From contig NW_019091367.1 in assembly GCF_001949145.1 (NCBI RefSeq), positions 2,028,189-2,088,188 of the forward strand: a stretch of 60,000 nucleotides of DNA, in the 5' to 3' direction. The notes under the pieces are model-generated. The model saw only the letters and a list, made by a program, of their open reading frames with translations. It was not told where the DNA came from and ran no database searches. The DNA is from Acanthaster planci. Taxonomy: Eukaryota > Echinodermata > Asteroidea > Valvatida > Acanthasteridae. Numbering within the stretch: the stretch's first letter is position 1; the number at the start of each line of letters is the position of its first letter. Both the position numbers and the translations under genes were made by a program. Positions 35,301 through 50,300 of this stretch are shown here, piece after piece.

Positions 35301-38300
35301 TGGCCCACCGCTGTCTTGACGATTTTTTTTGTTGTTGGAACCTGTGATAAGCACAAACGGCGATTTCTGAGTTGAACAACCCTTGCAGTTGAAAGGAAAT
35401 TAAGCCACCGCCAAAAGTCAAATCACGCCTGGTTTTAATACTGCTTCCTAATCGTCCACCAAAATCAATCCGATCACCCTACGCCTTTACACTTTTAATA
35501 CACCGCTGGTCAAATTTGGAGTTTACCTGAATGGTACACTCGCAAATCTTGACAAATATCACATTTCAATATTCACGAATCCTACTGCTAGATTGACTTA
35601 CTTGTAGACGTTGTTTTTGAACGTATTGTAGCTGCCGAGAGCTATCAGGCTCCCAAGCCCCGTGCCGTAGGAGAAGAATATCTGAGTCACGGCATCCAAC
35701 CAAACCTTGGAAGAGCAAGTAAACCAACAGATTCTTAGCAGTTACAGGTGAACGTATGAAATGTGTGTATATGGGGACACTCATTAACAACATTCGTTAT
35801 ATCACTTCAAAACTATTTAAAAAAAATGGAAGTAAGTACTTCTACATATCATTTGAATTAACAACATGTAAACAGATACCCCATCACTATTACGTTGTTC
35901 GCTCTCTATTATTTGTGGTCCAAAGCCGACACTTTTTGAGCAATCTTCGACCTTTGGTTCTTATGGTATAGTAATTCAAAATGAGCGTCCGAGCCGACAT
36001 AGTCGCATAAGAACAGGAGTTTATCGTTACCGTCATTTTGGTTCCAGCCGGCTCAGTAACTAGACAAAATTTCAAATTGCTTATCTGTGCACCTGAGGAT
36101 TTCCCGCGTACAAGGGATGCAAGGACGCCTGAAATGCCTTTAGTGTATACGTGTCATGGGTTTGCATTCATGCAGTGGGAAATTTTGGAATGTTATAAAT
36201 GCACGCGCGCTGGATGTTCGTGGGGAGGGGGCGGAACATCTTAACAAAACGGCTCGTGCGCACTCTCGGATGTAGTGTTCAGAACACATATTTATCACGG
36301 TGGGTAAACCCAGGATGTGATGCCACGAGCTTACGAATCAGTCCAGCTCGTCGCCGCAAATCGATGGGTGTGAGAAGGATTCCATCCATCCCGTTTCTTC
36401 CTCGAGGTCGCGCAATGTGAACGGCCGGCCGTGCCGAGCCTTTCACCAGGGCGAGCCGTCAATGCGGTTGAGTAGATCTCCTTGTGTCGGAGCGGTTAAG
36501 TGGCTTTGGCTGATTGAATTTCGTCAGTCCCACATGGGGCATCAATGAAGCATTTATACACAGCGCCGGCCGTTCTCCGGGAGTTTACAAAGTCTAAAAT
36601 TGCACTCCAGATTTATCCACAATTCTATAATACGCTCAGACTCGCCCGCTTCTTTGAAAATTCGTGTCCCTGAGAAAGGAAGCGCGAAAGAGTGAGGTGC
36701 AGACAGAAAAAAAGAGATTACGCCCGGAAGCGGGGAAATTTGTGCCAATGAAGGAATAAAGGTAAAAGTTTTAAAAATCGGTCAACTCCAACAAGGACCC
36801 TGCACACAATGCCGCATTCTACACCCCCCACCTCAACTCTGTACTCCAAGTTCCCTGTTGTCTGTCAGAAAGGGCGTGATATCAAGCCACCTCTGATAGT
36901 GTATAGTGGTGTGAAAAAAAATGTTCAAATGCCCTTCTCCCAGGCACAAGGCGAAGTAAACATTTTACGAGTAGCAAACGTCTTTCATGCCGCAGATTGG
37001 GATATACCTCCGAATCTCCCAGCCGTGCGAAGTTGGGTTTAAGGTAGTAGATTATTCCGTCCACGGCACCCTCTAACGTTACGCCCCTGAAGAACAAGAC
37101 AATGAGCATGACGTAAGGGTACATCGAGGTGAAGTACACAACCTATTGTGAGAAGCAAAGGATACAAAAAAATTAGTACACTCAGAAGCAAATGAGCTCT
37201 AATAACGGCTGCCTTCGAATTAATGACGTGGCAACTTCCAACAGAAGCAAATGTATCCGTGCAAGCCCATGGCTGGTAGTCGCTACCACTTTCCATTTAC
37301 GATTACCCACGGCTGCTGCAAGTGGCAACCAAGACGTTTGGGACACAGGCAATCACTAGGACTTCTTGGTGAAAGTTATGCTGAACTTGTGTTCTTATTC
37401 TTCCATGACATAACTAAGCTGAAACTAATGAAAAGTGCTGCCATGAACTGAGTGATGTCATGGTGGTACGTACGGGCGTCGCTAGACCATTTTAAATGGT
37501 GGGTACCACATGAAACGAAGGACCGTCACGCACAACGAGCGTACTGAATCCCCCTTCCTTTCATCTCCACTCTTCGTTTTTCGTTTTTTATTTTGCCTAC
37601 ATACTATGAGTTTGCCGATGCTCGTGGTAGTACGATGAAGATCCAGACTGAAACCAAATCACAGCACGAGTTCTCAGCATTAATGTGCCGCAGTTTTTAA
37701 AAATCTTATATCAGATTTCGCCATTTTTTTCAAGACACATCATGGCTACATTAGTTAGACCACTGGCTCTGTCGACAACAAGTGGTTTGTTGTGTCACTC
37801 GTCAGTCGCTAGCGCAATGTTATGGAGGCCCATGAGGGACGTAAACTTAATTTGGACTCCTAAAAATTGAATATAGCTGAAAAAGTGGCAAAAGCTCAAG
37901 CTGTCACAAAATAAACGCCAACAACATAAGGAAGTGATACTGAAAAACATCCGGATTTTTTTTCCAGGTTTGTAAAGCTCCCATAATACTGACTATGCAT
38001 TGGCAATTGACTAGTCGGCGCAGATCGATCAACGCCGCCAGATAGTAATGGTACCAGGGGCCATTAGTGCTGGCAATCTGTTTGGGGAGAGCGTAAACAC
38101 AGCCGTGACACGGGTCAAACTAATTGCCCTGTGGGTCGCGAGGATCATAACCTTTCCTGCCGATCCCGCAGAAGTGCGAAAAACCGACAAAGTCATAGCC
38201 TGATGAGCCTAAGGGTTTTTTCGGTGAAAGGGAATTCCTCGCACGCTGTCCGGAGAACTTCTCGTTTTGGCAAAGCTAAGTGGTCAATTTTGAAGGGATA

Positions 38301-41300
38301 ACAGAGGTCAGAATTTTCAGAAATTACCTGGAGGAATTCGGAAACAACCGCCTCTGGGTGTAATTCCTGCTTAAATTGTCCGGACACTGCCGTCCTTGTT
38401 CGCGCAAAGGCCGTCTGCCAGTGTTTGCCACATAAACAAGACTATCTATTACAGATTTGTCTTAATCGAAGGAGCAGAACAACTCCAGCGACTTAAATTC
38501 CTTGTTTGACCGCCGGCATAGTCCGATATTATCTTGACAGCTTGTGTTACAAATTATATTCGCCAATAAATCACACGATATCGGTCACTGTATTTCCATT
38601 GCATTTTCTAAGGCACTGTGAGCACTTCCGGAAATGTGTATACAAAATTGTGTGCATCCAACGCGCATTATGTCAATAGTTTTGGTACATTTCTTTGTAA
38701 GAGCCGCACGTATATATATAGGCCTAGGCCTGTACTTTTGATCGCATTTTCAGCAAGATTAAAACTACAGCGGTTATAGAAAAAGGCCTGATATAACCTT
38801 GTCCTTTTTGTGCTCAAACTATAAAATGCTCAAGTTGTTAATTGCTGTTGTGTCAGGCTAGCTCATGTCCGCGCACCAACGCGGATCCACAATAGTTGCA
38901 TAAGCGGAAATGAGGACTCACGAAAGTCTTTTAAAAGGTTTAGTTTTAATGCTCATATTTATTTTTAAAAATGCAATATGGACCGAATTTACTTTTCCTA
39001 AATTTGGTGCATCTTGTGTGGTTCATCAGATCTAGACTAAGCTAAGTTAGCGGCCTACACCCATTCCGTCCTCTCCCATCGGTGACCAATTTACCTTGCC
39101 CGTCCACTTGACACCCTTCCAGATACAGAAGTAGCAAGTGATCCATACCACCAGCAGTGTCAACGCCAGTTGCCAGCGAATGCTTCCTGATTCCTCGATC
39201 TTTTCGGTCTTTTCCAGCACGTACAGGCTGAAAGATTAAATTTGGACGGGGAAAAATAGAGATTGGAGTTCGTGGAGCTGCTTTGGGCTGACAGGGCCAC
39301 ACTGCAGTGGTGTAATCGTGAAGCTACGTTGGAAGGTGTGATTGAGTCCACTAACATTTATCCCCGCTGGTCCCCTTCAATGGTGGTAGGCACTTTGTTG
39401 GTTTTCGTATGAAGCGACTGTCACGGAACAGCGGCTCCGTGCCATAGCCATAACAGTACTTACCGCCATTAAAGGGGGCCGCTGCAAATGACCTGAGATG
39501 GCGTTACCATGGTCACTGGATTCGTTCATACTTCAGTTTGAAGCCGTGAAGGCCATGCGAGAACAAGACATTTCGTGTTACGGCAACTCAGTCGACTACA
39601 AAATCAGTCGACTTATGAGGCCCACAGTCGTGCGCGTATTAAAAACTATGAATGTTCTCGAATTACTCCTCTGAAAAGTGTCATATTCTGCCGAAATGTC
39701 ATTATAGTTTTGCTTATGAATATGGAAATTCCCTTCAGCATAAGAAGACACCAAATTACATCTAATAACGTGGCTGAAAGGTAAAAATAGTTTTCATGGA
39801 TAGCACTAGCTGCAGATTTATTTATAAAGGCGTTTAAAAATTCTTAAGTTGTCAGTGAGAGATCAACAATGAACCCTAGTAACCCACGTGAAAATTCCAG
39901 TTGCAATCAGATAAGTTATCAAACTGGTCTCAGCTGTTTTTAAACTAGAATCGACTGGTGTCCAAATGGTACTGAAAAAACTTATTATCATCTGCCTGCT
40001 CCACTGGTTTCACTAGGAACCAGTCCAAACCAGTCGAAGGAAACAGGAGATCACCTTTACGGCAACACCAAAAATGAAAACCAGCTGAAAGAACCAAACA
40101 TCTAACGACGTCTGGTTTTGAAGACTACTCACTTCCAGAACTCATCGGTCGGAGTGGTGGAGACGTTGTCGGACACGGAGTAGTTGGCCACGCAGTTGTC
40201 TGAGTTCCACGTGTTGTCGCAGTCCTCCCAGGGCAAGCTGGTGGTGAACGAGTTGACGAGGTACAGCAAGGCCCACGCCATAGGCATCACGTACCAGACA
40301 TTGAGCCAGAAGGACATGACGAGCCCCGCGTAGCCAACGCCTGCAAGTAAACCGTACCATCGTTATGACCTCCAACTAAGCATAACATGAGCTAATTTCT
40401 AGCAGACGCAGTGTTCTGCATGGCTCTCTGGTGTATGGGCTACGTCTTACAGCTTTTGGCTGTGGCTTGCAATAACACTTGCGACTGTGAAAGACATTGG
40501 CTAAAGGCTGAAGTCGTTTTCGGACACGCGTGTGTATTTCGCCGCCCGAAACCAACACTGTCGAACGGCGTAGGCACAAAAGCGATTCATATAACACCAG
40601 TACGCCAACGAAAAGATTAGACAGAGGCCTTTTTCGTAGTTTGATATCCAGACCTATTGATTTCGACAATTGAGGCACGTGGTAATCACTGTCACATGAC
40701 CAATCTAGGTTTCATCCTGTCCTATTCCGAAAATATGCGAATATTTTAGAGTTGGTATAAATATATTTGCTTCAATACATGTAGTTACTGAATACGCTTT
40801 TGCCGTTAACGTTCATGAATATCTGGCGTCTAGAAATCCAGAAAAATTCTCACATATACAGAGTCGTTTTGCGCACTAATTGCTTCTTATCTTCTGCACG
40901 GTACAATTTGAAAACACCGCAGTTACAACATTGGAAATTTGGAACATTGGCACATGGGAAACATTGGTTAACAGCCAAGGACGATAGTTTGCCATCGTTG
41001 CAAGCGTTCCTATACACAGTCAGTCCAACATGGCACAAAATGTTGCGACCTTTGGCAAACTTCACACTTTTAGCGTATTGTGGACGCACCCCTGAATAAC
41101 CGAGAAAAGGTAGCTCACAAGAGCTGCATTCACCATGTAGCAAAGTTCAATAAACTCCGCTGGTTTGGAACTTTGGCGGTCTACCGCAACACAAGCCTGG
41201 CCGGGAGGGTCCAATGCAATCCGCTTATAACCTTCAGGCAGCACCGAGGGATCCTCTTTTTGCCAACGACGAACCAATAAGAAGTCCGTGTGCAGACCAA

Positions 41301-44300
41301 CATTTCCAGGGTAGGGAGTTGGCTTTCCCGCCCGAACCACCCATGGTGAGAACGAACTGAGCCAACGTGCATTTGTAGAATTCATCGGCTCAGAATACCT
41401 CAAACTTAGTAGGAGGTCACCCTCAAACTGTTGGAAACATTCTATTTAATTTAAAAGGTATCACAATATCGCAAAGGGGAATCACAATAATGAATTACAA
41501 CACAAATGTATTCATGTCAATTGTGCCAATGCTTCAAAAGACATAAACAGTATCCGTAGAGGTATTTATATTCCCATGTTTAGGGTGCCTATAAAAGTAA
41601 GTAATTATTACAGAATTAAAGACGGTCCTGGTTTGGGGTGTTTTGCAACGTTAAAGGTATACCAAAAACCCAATTAAGCAACAGAAATCTTTTGTTTTCA
41701 AGATTTGACGAAAACTACATTTACAGGTGTTTTTACATTTCAATAGTAAGCTACCAACGAATAAACACTCCTATACCTTTATAGTGAAACAGCCTTATTT
41801 TATGCGATCAACTTCAAATTCCATTTAACTCTGAAAAGAATGAGATTACTGGGCACAAATTTCTCAAAATTGTTCTGCATTAATTGATTAATATTTAAAA
41901 CATTTTCTGACTGGACTATTTTTCTAATCACTAAAGCAGGCTTCTTTAATAGCTGCACCACGGGTCTGCACTTTCGTTCAGCTTGTAATTGGTCATAAAC
42001 GTCCTGAAAATATGATTTAATATGCACAGGTCTCGCAATAAATCTGCTCCAAGACGGTCCGCATAACAATGGAATAATACCATTACAAATTAACAATACT
42101 GGCCACATCCTGATTCCTTCATTTTTCCTGAACATGCTGCAGATAAGAATATTGAATGATACAATCTAACCTAGCCAGCAATAATTGCATTAAGCTGTCA
42201 AAGACAGCTGCCACGCCGCCCGGTGAGATCAGTGAGCTCTCCGAGTGCCATTCCCATTCACATAGATTGGACCACACGAGGCATTTTGCAAACCTGAACA
42301 TCGTTCAGTTTTATAAAGAGCAAGAAAAGAGGAGCCACTTGTTTCTTTGTTTTTTTTTAATCTAATTTTAAGAAAGTGAAATTACATCGAAGAGATTATT
42401 ACTAGCAAGAGTTGCACTTGATTAAATACACACGAAACGGAAAATGCAAACTTGGGTGGATAACCGTGCAGTGGTAACTTTAAACAATATAGGCCTAGAG
42501 GCATGTTACAATTATGGCACTATTTCAAAATTATTTCTACTGTAATGTACAGTTACACTACAATTAACCAAGTTAAACAGTTAACATAATTCTTATGTTG
42601 TACTCTCTAAAAACTTCCGGGTCAGATTGACCCAGAATTGGGTCCCATTCGGCATGACCCTTTGCCGGGTCAAATTATGACCCAGAAAGGGTCAAATATG
42701 ACCCAAAAGGGAATCATATTTTGACCCAGAAAAGGGTCACGCCGAAAGAGACCCAATTCTTGGTCAATCTGACCCGGGAGTTTATACTGAAAGTGTAATG
42801 CTCTACGGAAACATTAATAATTCATGTTAATAGACGAAAGTCTAAACTTCCCTCTTCGGTTCAGAATTGCCCAATGTTTGTCAAATTTTAACCTTATTAG
42901 CCAAGAAATAATAAGGTCATTTTATCCTTATTTCCCATTAAAATATGCGCATCATTTTTAATCGACCCTTCTCGGCCCTTTTGAAGTGCATAATTATGTG
43001 AGTATACTGATCTTTGAAAAACATAATTTGTACGTATGTTTCGTTGTGAAAGTGTTCGCACAATGGTTTCACGCTCAGTTCAAGCGCTTTTGACATTCAT
43101 TATTTTCATTGAAGTTATCTTATCACGATGGCATTATAAAGCGCAACTTAGCGATTGGTTTATCATTCAGCTGATAAAAACGAGCTCTTTAAATGAACCT
43201 GATGTCACAGAATCACTAGCAGGACTCTCAAGTATTCATGGCTTTGTGCCACGGAACATGTTCACAGTGGGAAAAAAAGGTTTAACGAACCCTGTGCTTT
43301 GGATTTCTGGGGGGATGGAATCCGCCAGCCCTGATGTGATTTGGAAATTCGTCTCTCGCTTCGCTGCTACCCCTGTACCCTAGAATGCGGCGAACTGCGA
43401 GGGATCGACGCTGGAACGTTTTGTAAAGGAACATAGCGCGCAGGACATTCACAGCGCCCGAAAAATGTGCACTTGCCCCGTCCATGTACGCGCCAATTAC
43501 GGGCAATTTACTTGTGCTGCCTTTGACAGCAAGCAGTTGTTGCATGCATTCAGTCGGTGTGTTTGCAAGGAAGCTGTTACTTTGGCCGGAGCACGATGTG
43601 GTAAAAACTGGGCAACTTCCAAGTGCTTAACAACTGGAGCGCAAACAGTACACCGTGGCAATTTCAATTCAATTCATGTTGCGAACATGTGTCGCGCAGC
43701 GGCGTGACTGCGTGACTATTCAATACCCCCGTGGCTTCGGATATTGCTAGCCTCTGCCCAAACCGGTCGTAATTCACGCGTAAACAATCTGCGTTTTCTG
43801 GACCATAACATCAACCCCATTTTCTGAAATTGGTAACTTCACGTGAAGTTCATATCAACTTGACCTCTGGGTCAAAATTGGATGTACTTTCCGGGGGGAA
43901 ATGTCACTTTCAATGTTCTAACCTTCCGACGGTGAAGTTCATATCATGAATCTTGTGCACCTTCCTCAAGTAGATTTATTAGCTGTTGGGCGTTGCACTG
44001 GCAGATTGATCGATGGCCAGCGTTTGTTGAGAGGGTAAAATTCTGGTCTGCAAAGCATCATTTCGGGACAATCAAAGTACCGAAAAAAGCCTACGTAACT
44101 CTACTATAATATTCCGGTAATCAAAGTTCAAGACGAGTCCGTGGGCCCCTATTCTTTGAAACAAAAAAGAACCAAAGAAACGAACACAACGACACCAAAA
44201 TATTCCAAATTCCAACAAATCTTGTTCCTGATATGATATAATTTTTTAAATACTTTTTTCAATGAATGTACACATTTTGCCTTATACAAAAACCCCCGAA

Positions 44301-47300
44301 AGCACCAGAATGTCCGGGAAATGAGAAAATGAACACTGAAAATGGTCTATTAATGTAAACATATTAAAGTGTATTGCATGTCCCTTTGCGTTCACTCCAA
44401 CATCTTGAATGCAGCGTACCAACTCAACACAGTGAAACTTTGGACAGTTTATACAAAGTCAAGCTTACCTTTGAAGAGTGGGCATATCTTCCATATGCTC
44501 AGCCCACCAAGGCTGAGAAACTGGCCAATGGCCACCTCGAAGAAGAAGACCGGTATCCCGGCGATCAGAAGGGCTATTGCGTAGGGCAGCAAAAAGGCAC
44601 CTGGAGAAAGAACAGGATTAGAATTTCAACATGTCAAATTCTTCTCGTTTGGAAACAGACCGATATGCACAAGACTCGTCGAAGTCCGGTACCCATCTAA
44701 TTTCCATGTACTTTTGTACATGTATAGTTCTGTCTTATCAACGTGTAATACTAATGGATGAAACCTGAATGCTACCAAAATAACGCTGGCTGTTTTTAAC
44801 TCTTATTTTTATTCTTGGACAAGGAAAAGACAAAGAAGCAAAGGTTGGGGAAAACTAAGTTCATTTTGGAGGGTCAACTGTGGTATAAGCCTAGTCACTT
44901 TGGTATACTTTATAGCACCCTGACAGACATACACATCAGTATCAAAACAAAGCTGCTTCTCCAATCCATCAATCAACCCTTTTGATTATGTACAGCGCCC
45001 TCAATAATGAATGCACGTCTTGAATAGGATGTTCAATTTGTACCGAATACCTCGCTTACAAGGTCTGCCTATACGGAGGTTTTATTAGATAACGATTCCA
45101 ACATTCGTTGGCGGGGTGCTATCCCGTATAGTACCAAAGACCCACAACCCCCCCCCAAAAAAAATGAATTGAGGGCCGACAAAAAATAGCAGGTGTGCCC
45201 TGAATGCATGCTTTATTCATAACTGAACAGTTGGTTTTGGCACCCATGAGTGGAATTGGCCCGGGTAACGCTGGCGCATAGGGCTTACGGGTTTCCTACC
45301 TCCATGTGGGTAAATGCATGTAGTTAATCTTGCCCTGGGTGTAACATTATGCGAGGTTAAAGTTCATCGTCATACATCCTGATCGTCGGTATGAAAACAA
45401 AAGCCTGCTACTATCTAGTCTGGTAAATCGAACGGGCATGTCCAACAAGCAGTCTCAAGCGGAAGCACTCAGCGCACGACAAGACAAGAGAGATAATCTC
45501 AAAAAAAAAAAAACTTCAAGTACTTCCAGTCGATCGGCGGTCGGCTCGCCCATCCATTGCCGATCGAATCCCATTCCACTGCGGGGCCGAGGGCCGGTAG
45601 GTATGGCGTGCCATTGCGGCGTGCGCGGGTTGGCCGGGGCAGCGATCTACAAGCCAACTGTTTGGACAGACTATGCGTGCATCACTAACGCGGATTAAAC
45701 AGGCGAAATGTTTCGCTGATTGTTTAACCAGCTTGGGAGCGGAAACCCCGCTTCGATTGGGCGGTGGTTGGAGCGAGCGAAGACCGCCAGCGTAATTTGT
45801 CCCCAGACTGGCCCACCTTACTCGGCCGTCTGATGCGGGAACAGAACGGCTCACAACGAGGGGTCTGTTGCAACGCAACACAGCCGGACCGTGACCTGTC
45901 GGCCCTGGTCAAGTTGTCACTTAACTGTACCTCATCATGCGATCCGGGGGAAGTGATTAAGGGAAAGGAAACGGTCATTAACCATCCCAGCAGAAGCCAA
46001 GGCTCACTCTCTGGAGTTGGACAAACCTACAAAGCGGAATGGTAAATCAATGCAACGCCACCTAAGAAATCTAGATTACTTGTAGCTCTGCGATGAATTA
46101 TTGGTACCTGGATTCAGCTAAGACACTCATGCTTACCATAAACCACTTAAGGGACTTGAATTTTCGATTTTTTTTTTCTTTAGAGAAGCCGTGCCCTGAT
46201 ATATGCGGCCTTATTATTCATTCTGTCGGTAGCACCTTGGCCAGGAACACGCAGCTGCGGTACTATCCAAATGGAAAGTAATGGACTCTCAGTGTAACCT
46301 TTCCTAAAAACGCCCAAGAATCTCCCAACGATTCTTTGTTGCAAAATAAATGTTTGTTTTTTTCAGAATTAATTGTTGAGGCGAAATTCAGAAACCGCTA
46401 GCGGAATCTTTAATTACTAAGACTTAGGCCTATGTCAAGATTTGACAGTCGTACTGTACAAAAAATTTAGAGTCAATCACAGAAATTATGTTTGGATTTT
46501 GGCAAGCTTCAAAATATTTCATAAAAGCTACATTAATGATAAAATGTAGAAATCGGGGTCCCTTTGAAATGGCGCTACAGTTGAACAATATGCTGTGTCT
46601 ATAAATAAGCAGTTACATACTTTTTCAATCCTTTACTTCATGGACAAAAGGCCGCAGTAACTTAAATACTAATATTAAGTAGTAAATGAGGTAATGTATT
46701 AACTCCATGAAGATAATTTCCAGGGAGGGGCAGATCATTAACGGAGCGCCGTAGCTTCACCGCGGCCCATTCCGAACGATAGTCTAATAACGTTTTCGTG
46801 TAAGGAAAGATTCGTCTGCCAATTAGAGCTGTTGGGAAGAAAAGAAAGAGACTCTGACTGCAGATTGGTTGATAAGTGTCTGCTGATTGTATCGCGTTTC
46901 AGGTAGATGACCGCTGATTCGTCACAGTCTGGAGGTGAAGATGCGGATGTCTTGCATAATTATACTTAATGATGCAGCGACCTGCGTATCATTGGGCGAA
47001 GTTTGTTCTTCCGACTATAATCAAAATGCGTGCAAGAAATAATTCTGATGTACAAAGCGGATACTCTCGTGGCAGGGGATTTATTTTATGTGGCTGGAAA
47101 GGAGATGCGGGAAGAAACCGCTCCTCCAAGACCATATTCGACCAGGAAGTACAATAAACTAGGTTTCGACGAAATCCTTTCATCGAACGCATTCTAAGTC
47201 CAATGAACTGTTCACTACCATACTCTTTAGGCAACAGTGCAGCGGTTGGTAAAGCTTGTCGCAGATGTCAGAGCTTTTTAATGTGCGAGACAGTTGTCGA

Positions 47301-50300
47301 CAGGCTATCAAAAAGGGGAAATGGTAACGGTCAAGATAGCGTGCATGAGCATGGGCACAAAACACTCAGTGTCAGCTCTACTATTCATATTTCCGGCGTT
47401 CTCAAACTGCCAAACATTGTCACTGCAGGCCAAAGGATGACAATCACCTCGTTTCTGCCATGCTCTTTTAACACCCCCCCGTTCTCTCATAAGGGAGGCT
47501 TACGTGTACATTACACACCGAGGCAAACATCTCGATAGATCAACCCTTGTCTCGGGTCATCCAAAGGTCTGGAAAGACATCACCCTCCTCTCGTGAGAAG
47601 GAATCTCTCGGATAAGATGCATTTTTCCCCGATACCGGTAAACACACAGCCCGGGCTTGTGCATCGCACTGTTCGATACAAATTGAGGCAGGATGCCTCC
47701 GTAATGCAATCACAGGTTAATTCCAGGGTCGACGTGCATGCACTCTGCCTCGGTGTAGCCGGAACCACCACCCCAACCCCCCCCTTTCCCTTGCCAGATG
47801 AGCTTGAATAATTTCATTAGACTGTCCGGCCCGGCAGTGGTGGTGCATGGACGGATGGACGGCAGGGCATGGTAGAGCATGCACCGGGAACGCAACTGCA
47901 TGTATTTCGAACGGGAGCGGGTAACAGAAGCAGTGACGCATCGTTGACGGTGGTTCGTCTTGTGAATCTTTGGCAGATGGTCTTCCTCAACGGGAGAGCT
48001 TCCATCCAGAGTGATGATGCCAGCTACAAGCACCAGAACTGCAGTGGATGGATGGATGTCTTTCTCCTTTGAATGTCATCAACCACGAATGATCTGACAC
48101 TCACTGTGTCAGGACAAGGTGGTTCTTTCTCAGCTATAAGCAAAGTTAAGTAGAACTTTGCATATGATCAGTTTGAAATCCCGATTAAATACAACTACAT
48201 CAACATTACTACATTGGACAAGTAGGGATTAAGGAGTGATGTGACAGAGAAATGAGGTCACAATGTGATTTTTATGTGATATGATTTCATTGTAATCCCT
48301 TTAAGTATTTAAACACGATGCAACGATACAAGAATAAAACAGAACAAAATTTTGGAACTACCACAGAGGGAAAGGCAAAGGGAAACTAATATTCTAACGG
48401 CTCTCCGGAGAAGTAGACAACGACTGTTTCCTGCAATAAAGATTCAAACGAACAGTTCAGCCGAATTAGGCATATCGCAGTAGACCGATTGCGCCCAGTA
48501 AGTCACGTGACCCATATCAAGCACCAACAAACATGAGTATCTCCCATAGCAAAGGGGGTCATAAATGTCATTCACCAACAATGAAACTGGCAGCCTGCAG
48601 AGTATACTACTGATGTGCTGAGTGCTATACCGAAAATCGGCTTTGGTTTTGGTATAAACAACGCTTAAAAACACACATTGCTGTGAGAGGACGCCATGCA
48701 TGGTTATTGACAGTTTATAACCACTATAGGCCAAGTGACGGGCGTAATCTGTCTATTAAATCCGTTCATTTCTCATTTGGGTTCTCTCGAAGAAATATTG
48801 TGAACAGAAACTGCATCACATTTAATTCGATTTTGAGTGCAGGCTTTGGCATGTTTTTCACATGTCGTATCCTTGTGAGAATGCTGCCAAATCTGGAAAG
48901 GGAACAGAAAACCAACCAACACACATACTTTTTTCTTCCAAGATGGAAATCAATCCGTTTGAAAACGACTGCCAGATCTTAAACCGCCGTTCTCTGAAAA
49001 GTGCTCGAATCAAGGTGAAGATAACGCGTCTCGATCAAAGCAAGCTGAGAGATGGAGCATTAGATGATTCGTCAGGTCTCTCGGCAGAGCGGATTTTTTT
49101 TATATCCGAAAATGGATCCACAAGCACACTCGGAAGTGGCTTTCGTTTAGAACGTCCTCAAGCACCAATCTGCTAATTGCCTCTACCCACAGTCTTGGCG
49201 AATCCTTCGGTGTCGCAGCTCGTGGCCTTTCCAAGATTATCTGTGTAATCGGCTCTCGAGCGCTGTCTTGCCATTTGGCACGCGCCTCTTATAAGGATTT
49301 TACGAAGTCTTCCCTTCCATGGTATTTTTCGGGGGGGGCGCGGTGGCTTTTAACTTCTCCCGATCCATCATGTTATCTTGTCGTCTGCAATGTATTCTAC
49401 TCAGTGCTGACAATATTGCGGTTACTGTCTTGTGATTCACCCAAAATTACAGATGCAATTGGTAAACGAGCGGGTTTTTGCAGTATAAGGCATTCTAAGA
49501 GCACTTAGAAAGACTGTCACACTTTTTTCAAGGGGACATCGAAAGGACCAAGCTGTTTGGTGAAGCCAGCGTTCGTTCTAACTATTTTAAATCATGTACA
49601 CTCTCAATGTTCATTCTACGCTCTACAATGTACAAACAAGTATTGTTTCGATTATGTTGTGTTGATTTCCCGACGTCGGTCAGAATATCAACACTTTACA
49701 GGGGCAAATCTTTTCAACGTGAATGTCAATTTTAACCCCCGGTTGTCGTAACTTTACGCCATCCATTAATTTTTTTCTGCCGACGGAATTTCATCCATAG
49801 GAATTTGTGATTAAAAAATGTTTGATGTTTGAAGGTAAACAAAGGTTCCACGCACAGTTCTTGACAATCAGTCTCTTGCAATTGGCATATATATTTATAA
49901 ACAAACTTCTGTGCTCGTGTAACCCAGAAGTTATTTGTCTTTGGCACAGGTCAATAAAATAAGGCCAAAAAGTCTCCGGTTCCTGGTCAGCGTTCGCGTT
50001 GCCGTAGAACCTGTGCGTCGGCAAAAATAATAAAAAAAAACCTTATTTAGTATAAAACGACGCCCAAAAGCTGCCAAACTTGCTTAATCGACTGGAATGC
50101 TTTTACTGCGTAATTTTAATGTGTTTTCATGGGGTACCACAAAGTAATAAATGTACAGTAAAGGGGTCCCTCTGGTTCCCCACACATTTCGTAGGGACTC
50201 TTTTTCACATGACGTCTTTTGCGTATTATACATTTACATCTTGGAACGAGATGGTCAAACGAGATGGTCTTATGTCTTGTGTACATAAACAAGCTGAAAA

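Noticed and set aside
36474-36545. tRNA-Ser/Leu-like stretch (GTCGGAGCGGTTAAGTGG)
   Set aside because: Only the D-arm resembles a tRNA; no B box or cloverleaf.
41062-41403. 113-codon minus frame between transporter exons 3 and 2
   Set aside because: Exons 2 and 3 already join in phase with continuous SLC6 similarity; this frame has none.
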